Shown: positions 57,331-64,000 of the stretch, one piece after another
How the letters are laid out: each line of letters starts with the position of its first letter
Position numbering within the stretch: position 1 is the first letter of the stretch
DNA from: a bacterium
GTDB taxonomy: Bacteria > Bacillota > Clostridia > Oscillospirales > Oscillospiraceae
Direction of reading: 5' to 3'
Length of the DNA: 64,000 nt
NCBI GenBank assembly: GCA_004560375.1
Contig: SFVC01000003.1
Span: 1-64,000, forward strand
Program-made: the position numbers and the translations under genes
Notes under the pieces: model-generated
Told to the model about the DNA's origin: nothing
Databases searched by the model: none
What the model saw: the letters and a program-made list of their open reading frames with translations, nothing else

Positions 57331-57936
57331 ATGCCGGGCTGGGACTATGAGCGGGCGGCCGTCAAGCGGGGGTTCCCTGCGGTGTGCGGCTGCGACGAGG
57401 CCGGGGCCGGGCCCCTGGCGGGGCGGGTGTACGCGGCGGCGGTCATCCTCCCGGATGGGTTGGAGCTGCCCTGGCTTAACGATTCCAAACAGGTGACGGA
57501 GCGCCGGCGGGAGATCCTGTTTGACCAGATTCAGGAGCAGGCTGTGAGCTGGTCGGTAGCGTGGGTGGAGCCGGAGGAAATCGATCGGATCGACATCCTC
57601 AACAGCCGGATAAAGGCCATGCAGACCGCCATTGACGGTCTGCATCAGAAGGCAGACTTCGCCCTCATCGACGGCAACCGGGATCACGGGAGCCAATGCG
57701 CCATCGTTCTGGATCATCAACTTGTTGTAAAGGGAGATAGCTTGTCATATTCTATCGCTGCGGCGTCCATTTTGGCCAAGGTCAGCCGGGATCGCTATAT
57801 GGTAGAAATGGCCGCGCTGTATCCTCAATATGAGTTTGAGCGCCACAAAGGTTACCCCACCAAGCGGCACTATGCGCTGCTGCGGGAGCTGGGGCCCTGT
57901 CCCATCCACCGCCGCTCCTTCTTGAAAAAGCTGTGA
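57331..57936 (+). CDS. rnhB: Ribonuclease HII
   Basis: RNase HII removes ribonucleotides from DNA. The 201-residue enzyme has the catalytic Asp-Glu in CGCDEAGAGPLAGRV near residue 20, a further Asp in ALIDGN near residue 112, SYSIAAASILAKVSRDR and GYPTKRHYALLRELGPCPIHRRSF at the C-terminus. GGAGGGAAAACC precedes ATG 57331. Confidence 0.96.
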   Translation: MPGWDYERAAVKRGFPAVCGCDEAGAGPLAGRVYAAAVILPDGLELPWLNDSKQVTERRREILFDQIQEQAVSWSVAWVEPEEIDRIDILNSRIKAMQTAIDGLHQKADFALIDGNRDHGSQCAIVLDHQLVVKGDSLSYSIAAASILAKVSRDRYMVEMAALYPQYEFERHKGYPTKRHYALLRELGPCPIHRRSFLKKL

Positions 57937-58304
57937 GGGGCGGGGAGGGAGCCCGCACCCTGGGACGGTGGGGCGAGGATCGGATGGCGGAGTGGCTCCA
58001 GGAGCGGGGCTGGCGGATCGCGGCGCGGAATTTCCGCTGCCGCATGGGTGAGATTGACCTGATCGCGGAGAACGGCAGATACTTAGCCTTTGTGGAGGTC
58101 AAACTGAGGAAGGACGGGAGGTATGGGGCAGCCTGTGAAGCGGTAACCCTTTCCAAGCAGCGCAGGCTGCGCGCTGCCGCGGAATACTATTTAATAAGCC
58201 ATCCCACGGCGCTTCAGCCCCGGTTTGACGTGGCGGAGGTCTACGCGCCCCAGGGTGTACGCACAGAGAAGCCGGACATATACTACATCGAGAATGCGTT
58301 TTAG
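57933..58304 (+). CDS. YraN family (UPF0102) endonuclease-like protein
   Basis: A 123-residue protein with the restriction-enzyme-like motif EIDLIAENGRYLAFVEVKLR (Asp, then Glu-x-Lys). The start block GRWGEDRMAEWL and RNFRCRMGEI are family features. GTG 57933 overlaps the rnhB stop as GTGA, the usual rnhB-yraN order. The cellular role is unknown. Confidence 0.93.
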   Translation: MRGGEGARTLGRWGEDRMAEWLQERGWRIAARNFRCRMGEIDLIAENGRYLAFVEVKLRKDGRYGAACEAVTLSKQRRLRAAAEYYLISHPTALQPRFDVAEVYAPQGVRTEKPDIYYIENAF

Positions 58305-58319
58305 CAAAGGGGAGCGGCT

Positions 58320-59264
58320 ATGAAGCGGATCTGTGTGTTTGACGCCCACTGCGACACCATTTCCCGCTGCTGGAGGGAGTACGAGGGGTTGGATTCCAAC
58401 TCTGGGACGATTTCCCTTGAGCGGACGGCAGGCTTTGGGAGATACTGTCAGTTTTTTGCCCTGTGGACAGCTGATGGCTATACTGGATTCCCGGCAGGGG
58501 GAGATTCGGTGGAACGGGCCTATTTCGCCCTACTGCGCTGCTTTCGGGATCAAATGGCCCGCAATGCGGGGAAAATCGTCCAGTGCCGTACCGCCCAGGA
58601 GGTGGAGTGCGCCCATCGGCAGGGGAAGGCTGCGGCCTTCCTCACGGTAGAGGGGGCGGAGCTGCTGGGCTGCGATCCGGCCCGGCTGGGGGAGGCCGCG
58701 AGAGAGGGCGTGGTGGCCATCAACCTGACCTGGAACCACGCCAACGCCCTTTCCGGCTCCTCAGGGGAACAGCCTGAACGCGGTTTGTCCCCGCTGGGAC
58801 GGCAGTTTGTGGAAAAGATGGAGGACTTGCGTATCCTGGTGGATGTGTCCCACCTGTCGGAGGCCGGGTTCTGGGACGTGGCGGAGCTGGCCCGCAGGCC
58901 CTTTATCGCCAGCCATTCCAACGCAAAATCTGTGTGGGATCACACAAGGAACTTGACGGATGGACAAATAAATGCGATAATAAAAAATCAAGGTGTGATC
59001 GGACTCAATTTTTATGAGGAGTTTGTGGGCAGAACCCGGGATCTGGACGCCCTTCGGGCCCATCTGGATCACATCCTGAGCCTGGGCGGTGCGTCCAATG
59101 TCGCCCTGGGGGGCGACTGGGACGGCTGCGACACCATTGCCGCCCTGCCGTCCATTGACCGGCTGGGGGATTTTTACGAGTATCTGCTTTGTCATGGTTA
59201 TCATGAAACAGTCGTGCGCGACCTGTTTTATAACAATTTAATGAGAGTAGTGAGACAAAGATGA
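58320..59264 (+). CDS. Membrane dipeptidase family (M19) protein
   Basis: A 314-residue dinuclear zinc amidohydrolase related to renal dipeptidase. Metal blocks are FDAHCDTI (residues 8-14), the bridging Glu in TVEGAELLG near residue 110, a first His in ILVDVSHLSEAGFWDV and another in FIASHSNAK, and the final Asp in ALGGDWDGCD near residue 265. It likely hydrolyses dipeptides. AGGGGAGCGGCT precedes ATG 58320; its stop overlaps thrC (ATGA). Confidence 0.93.
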   Translation: MKRICVFDAHCDTISRCWREYEGLDSNSGTISLERTAGFGRYCQFFALWTADGYTGFPAGGDSVERAYFALLRCFRDQMARNAGKIVQCRTAQEVECAHRQGKAAAFLTVEGAELLGCDPARLGEAAREGVVAINLTWNHANALSGSSGEQPERGLSPLGRQFVEKMEDLRILVDVSHLSEAGFWDVAELARRPFIASHSNAKSVWDHTRNLTDGQINAIIKNQGVIGLNFYEEFVGRTRDLDALRAHLDHILSLGGASNVALGGDWDGCDTIAALPSIDRLGDFYEYLLCHGYHETVVRDLFYNNLMRVVRQR

Positions 59265-60748
59265 ATTATCTGAGCACGAGAAATAGAGACCTGCGGATGA
59301 ATGCGCCCCAGGCCATCGCCCAGGGGCTGGCTCCGGACGGAGGGCTGCTTACCCCGGCGGTGCTGCCCCGCCTGCCTTCTTCGGCGGTGGAGACCATGAA
59401 GGAGATGTCCTACCAACAGCGGGTAGTCTATATCATGAACAGCTTTTTGGAGGGCTTCGCCGCCTCTGAGTTGACTACCTATGCCAACGAGGCCTATGGC
59501 GGAGGCAAGTTCGATGCGGAGGATGTGGCCCCGGTGCGGAAGCTGGACGACAGCACCTATTGCCTGGAGCTGTGGCACGGCCCCACCTGCGCTTTTAAGG
59601 ATATGGCGCTGCAGATGTTGCCCCATCTGCTCACCGCATCGCTGGAGAAAAACGACGAGAAAAAGACGGCGTGCATTTTGGTGGCCACCTCCGGCGACAC
59701 AGGCAAGGCAGCGCTGGAAGGCTTCCGCAACGTGGATAAAACAAAAATCCTGGTGTTTTATCCCAAGGACGGCGTGTCCGACATCCAAGAGCTCCAGATG
59801 GTCACTCAGGAAGGGGGCAATGTGGGGGTGTCCGCAGTGGCGGGCAACTTCGACGATGCCCAGACCGGAGTGAAGCGGCTCTTTGCCAGCAAAGAGCTGG
59901 CCGGCACGCTGGCAGATCGGGGCTATTTCCTGTCCTCCGCCAACTCCATCAACTGGGGCCGGGTGCTGCCCCAGATCGTCTATTATGCCTCCGCCTACTG
60001 CGATCTTCTGAAATCCGGGGCGATCACCAAGGGGCAGGCTATCAACGTCTGCGTGCCCACCGGGAACTTCGGCAACATTCTGGCGGCCTACTATGCCAAG
60101 GAGATGGGCATACCCATTAACCGCCTGATCTGCGCGTCCAACCACAACAACGTGCTCACCGATTTTATCCACACCGGAACCTATGACCGCAACCGTACCT
60201 TTTACAATACCCTGTCGCCCTCCATGGACATCTTGATCTCCAGCAACCTGGAGCGGATGATCTTTGAACTGTCCGGCCGGAACGATCGGCTGGTGCGGGA
60301 GTATATGTCCCAGCTGGCGGAGTACGGCAGCTACCGGGTGGACAGCCCAATCCGCACCAAGCTCAAGCGTCTGTTCAGCGCCGGGTACTGCGATGACAGT
60401 CAGACGTTGACCATGATCGGGCTGATGTGGAAGGAGTTGGAATACCTCATCGACCCCCACACCGCTGTGGCCTTCCATGTGCTGGATGAGTACCGGGCGG
60501 AGACGGGAGACGATACCCCCACCGTGGTGGTTTCCACCGCCAGCCCGTTCAAGTTCTGTGCCAGCGTGCTCACCGCCCTGGGGGTGAAGGATCATAAGCC
60601 CGGGGTGGAGATCCTGGATCAGCTCAGCCAGCATACCGGCGTGCCCGTCCCCATGCCCCTGGCCCGACTGAAGAACAAGCAGCGCCGGTTCAGTGGCTCC
60701 ATTCAGCCCGCCGGCATGATGGACTGTGTGCTGGATTTTCTGAAATAA
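59261..60748 (+). CDS. thrC: Threonine synthase
   Basis: ThrC converts phosphohomoserine to threonine with PLP. The 495-residue protein is the long clade. It has the start NYLSTRN, the Schiff-base lysine in GPTCAFKDMALQ near residue 112, VATSGDTGKAAL and the phosphate-binding PTGNFGNILAAYYAK. ATG 59261 overlaps the dipeptidase stop. Confidence 0.96.
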   Translation: MNYLSTRNRDLRMNAPQAIAQGLAPDGGLLTPAVLPRLPSSAVETMKEMSYQQRVVYIMNSFLEGFAASELTTYANEAYGGGKFDAEDVAPVRKLDDSTYCLELWHGPTCAFKDMALQMLPHLLTASLEKNDEKKTACILVATSGDTGKAALEGFRNVDKTKILVFYPKDGVSDIQELQMVTQEGGNVGVSAVAGNFDDAQTGVKRLFASKELAGTLADRGYFLSSANSINWGRVLPQIVYYASAYCDLLKSGAITKGQAINVCVPTGNFGNILAAYYAKEMGIPINRLICASNHNNVLTDFIHTGTYDRNRTFYNTLSPSMDILISSNLERMIFELSGRNDRLVREYMSQLAEYGSYRVDSPIRTKLKRLFSAGYCDDSQTLTMIGLMWKELEYLIDPHTAVAFHVLDEYRAETGDDTPTVVVSTASPFKFCASVLTALGVKDHKPGVEILDQLSQHTGVPVPMPLARLKNKQRRFSGSIQPAGMMDCVLDFLK

Positions 60749-60759
60749 GAGGTGAGGGG

Positions 60760-61449
60760 ATGGCACTCTACGCCATCGGCGACACCCACCTGTCCCTGCG
60801 CTCAGACAAGCCTATGGACGTGTTCGGCGGAGGGTGGGCGGGCTACGTGGACAAGCTGCGGCAGGGCTTCTCCCCGGTGGAGGACGGCGACACAGTGGTG
60901 CTGTGCGGTGATCTGTCCTGGGGGATGAACCTGGAGGAGGCCAAGGACGATTTCGCCTTCCTGAACCATGAGCTGCCCGGGGAAAAGTGGCTGTTGAAGG
61001 GGAACCACGACTACTGGTGGACAACCGCTTCTAAAATGAACACCTTTTTTCAGGTCAACGGCTTCACCCGGCTCCATATTCTTCATAACAACTGCGCCTT
61101 TTACGGCGACCTGGCTCTGTGCGGCACCCGGGGCTGGTTTTTCGAGGAGAACGGCACGCCCCACTGGGAAAAGGTGTTCAACCGGGAGCTGATCCGGCTG
61201 GAGGCATCGCTGAAGGCGGCGGGGGAGCGGGAAAAGCTGTGCTTCCTCCACTACCCGCCCCTCTACCGGGGCTACCGCTGTCAGGAGATCCTGGATCTGC
61301 TGGAGCGGTACGGCGTCCGGCTCTGCTGTTACGGCCACCTTCACGGGGCCAGCCACCGGCTGGCCATCGAGGGCGTGCAGGGAACTGTGGACTACCGGCT
61401 GGTGTCTGCGGACTTTGTCGGGTTCCGTCCGAAAAAAATTTTAGATTGA
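60760..61449 (+). CDS. Calcineurin-like metallophosphoesterase
   Basis: A 229-residue dinuclear metal phosphatase with the full set of blocks: IGDTHLS (residues 5-11), LCGDLSWG near residue 48, LLKGNHDYWW near residue 80, CFLHYPPLY and CCYGHLHGA near residue 190. The substrate cannot be deduced. GAGGTGAGGGG precedes ATG 60760. Confidence 0.92.
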   Translation: MALYAIGDTHLSLRSDKPMDVFGGGWAGYVDKLRQGFSPVEDGDTVVLCGDLSWGMNLEEAKDDFAFLNHELPGEKWLLKGNHDYWWTTASKMNTFFQVNGFTRLHILHNNCAFYGDLALCGTRGWFFEENGTPHWEKVFNRELIRLEASLKAAGEREKLCFLHYPPLYRGYRCQEILDLLERYGVRLCCYGHLHGASHRLAIEGVQGTVDYRLVSADFVGFRPKKILD

Positions 61450-61553
61450 GCAAAAAAACAGTGGAAATCTCTGCGCCTATCTGATAGAATAGGTTGGATT
61501 ATTTAGAAAGAAGGCCCGGGAGCTTATCAGGGGCCGAGCTTGGAGGAGCAACC

Positions 61554-62939
61554 ATGAACATCAAGAGCAACGAGAAAAAAGAAAACAGCGCCTATGAGTT
61601 GGTGATCGAGGTGGGGGCCGACCAGTTCCAGGCCGCCATCGACAAGGTCTACAACCGCCAGAAGAACCGCATCAACGTCCCCGGCTTCCGGAAGGGCAAG
61701 GCCCCCCGGAAGATGGTGGAGAAGATGTACGGCGCCGAGATTTTCTTTGAGGACGCCATCTCTCTGGCCTATCCCGATGCCTACGAGGCCGCGCTGAAGG
61801 AAACCGGGCTGAAGCCCGTGGCCTATCCCCAGCTGGAGGTGCTGGACGTCAGCGCCGACGGCTTTACCTTTAAGGCCACCGTTACCGTCAAGCCCGAAGC
61901 CTCTATCAAGGACTACAAGGGCTTGCCTGTGGGCAAGGCGGACGTGAAGGTGTCCGCCGCCGACATCAAGGCGGAGCTGAAGCCGTACATTGACCGGGCG
62001 TCCCGCCTGGTGAGCGTGGATCGGAAGGCCAAAAAGGGTGACACCGCCGTCATCGACTTTGAGGGATTCAAGGACGGCGAGCCCTTCCAGGGCGGTAAGG
62101 GAGAGAACTACAGCCTGGAGCTGGGTTCCGGTTCCTTTGTGCCCGGTTTTGAGGAGCAGGTCATCGGCATGAAGGCGGGGGACGAGAAGGATCTGGACAT
62201 CACCTTCCCGGAGAACTACAGCCCCGATCTGGCCGGCGCCGCCGTGGTGTTCAAGGTCAAGGTTCACGAGGTGAAGGAGAAGCAGGAGCCCGAGGTGGAC
62301 GACGAGTTTGCCAAGGACGTATCCGAATTCGACACCCTGGACGAGCTCAAGAAGGATCTGGGTGAGAAGCTGAAGACCCGCCGCCAGGAGCAGGCCGACC
62401 GGGACTTTGAGGCCGCCGTCATCGACGCCCTCATTGAGAAGCTGGAGTGCGACGTGCCCCAGGCTATGGTGGACTACCGGGCCGACAAGATGCTGGAGGA
62501 TTACGCCAACCGGGTTCAGAGCCAGGGCATTGGCTTTGAGAACTACCTCAAGATGATGGGCATGACCCTGGACGAGCTGCGGGTTCAGTCCAAGACCGCC
62601 GCTGAGCGCAACGTGCGTAGCGATCTGGCCCTGGAGGCCGTGGCCGCCGCCGAGGGTATTGAGGCCACCGACGCGGATGTGGACGAGGAGATCGCCAAGC
62701 TGGCCGAGCAGTACAAGATGGAGGCAGATAAGGTTCGGGAGCTGGTGAGCGTAGAGGATCTGCGGGTCGATCTGGCGATGCGGAAGGCGCTGGAACTGGT
62801 GAAGGGCGCGGCCAAGAAGCCCGCCAAAAAGGCCAAGAAGGCAGAGGGAACCGAGGACGGGGCGGAGGAGAAGCCCGCCAAGAAGAAGACCGCCTCCAAA
62901 TCCAAGGCAAAGGCCGAGGCAGAAGGCGAGAACGCATAA
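61554..62939 (+). CDS. tig: Trigger factor with a lysine/alanine-rich C-terminal tail
   Basis: Trigger factor binds nascent chains at the ribosome exit. The 461-residue protein has the N-terminal ribosome-binding signature VPGFRKGKAPRKMV near residue 42, a PPIase domain (GDTAVIDFEGFKDGEPFQGG near residue 163) and the helical C-terminal chaperone domain. The last 45 or so residues are an extra Lys/Ala/Glu tail (KKPAKKAKKAEGTEDGAEEK and on) not part of the core family. GGAGGAG precedes ATG 61554. tig-clpP-clpX is the usual order. Confidence 0.96.
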   Translation: MNIKSNEKKENSAYELVIEVGADQFQAAIDKVYNRQKNRINVPGFRKGKAPRKMVEKMYGAEIFFEDAISLAYPDAYEAALKETGLKPVAYPQLEVLDVSADGFTFKATVTVKPEASIKDYKGLPVGKADVKVSAADIKAELKPYIDRASRLVSVDRKAKKGDTAVIDFEGFKDGEPFQGGKGENYSLELGSGSFVPGFEEQVIGMKAGDEKDLDITFPENYSPDLAGAAVVFKVKVHEVKEKQEPEVDDEFAKDVSEFDTLDELKKDLGEKLKTRRQEQADRDFEAAVIDALIEKLECDVPQAMVDYRADKMLEDYANRVQSQGIGFENYLKMMGMTLDELRVQSKTAAERNVRSDLALEAVAAAEGIEATDADVDEEIAKLAEQYKMEADKVRELVSVEDLRVDLAMRKALELVKGAAKKPAKKAKKAEGTEDGAEEKPAKKKTASKSKAKAEAEGENA

Positions 62940-63047
62940 TCTGCCTTTTTGAGGATGGGAGGGAATAAGTTCCCATCACCGGTGGGTATACTGTTGTCTG
63001 CCGGCATTTGGGGGTTGCAATTTTCCCATCGGAAAGGAGAGTTTCTC

Positions 63048-63629
63048 ATGAGTTTAGTACCTTATGTTGTGGAACAGACCAGCCGGGGCGAGCGCTCCTA
63101 TGACATCTTTTCCCGGCTTCTGAACGACCGGATCGTGTTCCTGGGCGAGGAGGTCAACGCCACCACCGCATCCCTGGTGGTGGCCCAGCTGCTCTACCTG
63201 GAGGCCCAGGATCCGGACAAGGATATCCAGTTCTATCTCAACAGCCCCGGCGGTTCCATCACCGACGGTATGGCCATTTATGACACCATGCAGTACATCA
63301 AATGCGATGTGTCCACCATCTGCATCGGGATGGGCGCCAGCATGGCGGCGTTCCTGCTGTCCTCGGGAACCAAGGGGAAGCGGATGGCCCTGCCCAACGC
63401 GGAGATCATGATCCACCAGCCCTCCGCCGGAACTCAGGGCCAAATTACCGACATGGCCATTCACATGAAGCGGCTGGAGATCATCAAGAAGCGAATGAAT
63501 GCCATTTTGGCCGACAACTGCGGCAAAAACGTGGAACAGGTCACCGCCGACTGTGAGCGGGACAATTTTATGACCGCCCAGGAAGCCTTGGAGTACGGTC
63601 TGATCGACAAGATCATCACCAATCGCTGA
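63048..63629 (+). CDS. clpP: ATP-dependent Clp protease proteolytic subunit
   Basis: ClpP is a tetradecameric serine peptidase fed by ClpX or ClpC. The 193-residue protein has the nucleophile Ser in GMGASMAAFLLSSG near residue 98, His in MIHQPSAG near residue 123 and the Asp in CERDNFMTAQEALEYGLID. The N-terminal SLVPYVVEQTSRGERSYDI is typical. GGAAAGGAGAG precedes ATG 63048. Confidence 0.98.
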   Translation: MSLVPYVVEQTSRGERSYDIFSRLLNDRIVFLGEEVNATTASLVVAQLLYLEAQDPDKDIQFYLNSPGGSITDGMAIYDTMQYIKCDVSTICIGMGASMAAFLLSSGTKGKRMALPNAEIMIHQPSAGTQGQITDMAIHMKRLEIIKKRMNAILADNCGKNVEQVTADCERDNFMTAQEALEYGLIDKIITNR

Positions 63630-63639
63630 TTATACGGTT

Positions 63640-63671
63640 CAAAGAGCGGAGGCTGCCGTCTCCGCTCTTTG
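63640..63671 (+). terminator. Hairpin between clpP and clpX
   Basis: CAAAGAGCGGAG and CTCCGCTCTTTG pair over a GCTGCCGT loop. The following bases are GCGCTTTTCC, so it may be a partial terminator that reduces clpX transcription. Confidence 0.6.
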
Positions 63672-63698
63672 GCGCTTTTCCTGAAAGGAAGATGAACC

Positions 63699-64000
63699 AT
63701 GGCAAGAGACGAGTATAAGTCGGTGCGTTGCTCCTTCTGCGGCAAGCACCAGGAGCAGGTGGAGCGGATCATCGCCGGGCCCGGGGCCTATATCTGCAAC
63801 GAGTGCGTCCGTCTGTGCATGAACATCCTGGGAGAGGAGTATGACGACGGGCCGGAGGAGACGCCGGAGATCCCCGATGTGATCCCCACCCCCCAGGAGA
63901 TGGTGGCAGTGCTGGACGAGTATATCATCGGCCAGGACAACGCCAAGATCGCCCTGTCCGTGGCGGTCTACAACCACTACAAGCGCATCTATTTCGGCGG
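63699..64000 (+). CDS. clpX: ATP-dependent Clp protease ATP-binding subunit ClpX (5' part)
   Basis: Only the first 100 codons are in the window. They encode the zinc-binding domain (CSFCGKHQEQV, then YICNECVRLC, four Cys) and the start of the AAA+ domain (LDEYIIGQDNAKIALSVAVYN). GAAAGGAAGA precedes ATG 63699. ClpX unfolds substrates for ClpP. Confidence 0.97.
   Translation, partial: MARDEYKSVRCSFCGKHQEQVERIIAGPGAYICNECVRLCMNILGEEYDDGPEETPEIPDVIPTPQEMVAVLDEYIIGQDNAKIALSVAVYNHYKRIYFG

Overview
The window is a gene-dense, GC-rich stretch of a spore-forming Firmicute. Sporulation genes (spoIID-like, yunB, cotJAB/cotJC, spoIIM, spoIVFA/spoIVFB-like), a tyrosyl T-box, CsoR/CopA, a SCIFF ranthipeptide pair and strong AGGAGG ribosome sites fit a GC-rich gut member of Clostridia, probably Oscillospiraceae; that placement is inferred from gene content and base composition, not from a marker gene.

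Layout. 63-7184: histidine operon hisZ-G-D-B-H-A-(P-loop kinase-like gene)-F-(57-codon ORF)-I-E, almost all junctions overlapping, then a BI-1 family membrane protein. 7951-8150: a complete minus-strand microgene (promoter, ribosome site, 26 codons, terminator). 8245-9806: T-box and tyrS. 9814-10347: an AT-richer histidine phosphatase. 10470-13326 (minus): asd-dapA-dapB. 13517-17431: spoIID-like, queA, tgt. 17538-23093 (minus): DUF4330 protein, O-antigen ligase-like protein, glycosyltransferase, MgtC, DUF4234 protein, aldose epimerase. 23250-26148: csoR and copA with a fused CopZ-like domain. 26274-31300 (minus): phosphatase-GNAT fusion, pyrD-pyrK-pyrF-pyrC. 31436-31790 (minus): RNase P RNA, divergent from murD. 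31915-41227: murD, three M42 peptidases, a PLP enzyme, yunB, ligA, a secreted-type nuclease. 41299-42681 (minus): short-chain fatty acid transporter.

The most striking feature is at 42924-50544. The spore coat gene cotJC (manganese-catalase family) is cut in two. Its first 64 codons lie at 49894-50086 and the rest at 42924-43337, and 6.57 kb of other DNA lies between them, bounded by the 10-bp direct repeat CCTCCGTACC (43328-43337 and 49894-49903). Joining the halves at the repeat gives an uninterrupted 198-residue CotJC and restores its E-E-x-x-H metal motif. The insert carries a large serine recombinase whose 3' end runs across one repeat, a small upstream ORF, and cargo: an ABC-class ATPase, the AmmeMemoRadiSam enzymes and an EamA protein. 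This has the form of a sporulation intervening element (compare skin in sigK and SPbeta in spsM), here in cotJC and carrying metabolic cargo.

After the element: cotJA-cotJB as one reading frame, the SCIFF peptide and its radical SAM maturase (50748-52355), spoIIM and xerD (52660-54188), an M23/M50 pair resembling spoIVFA/spoIVFB (54310-55897), then rplS, rbgA, rnhB, yraN, an M19 dipeptidase, thrC, a phosphoesterase, tig, clpP and the start of clpX (55918-64000). I saw no tRNA, rRNA or CRISPR array.
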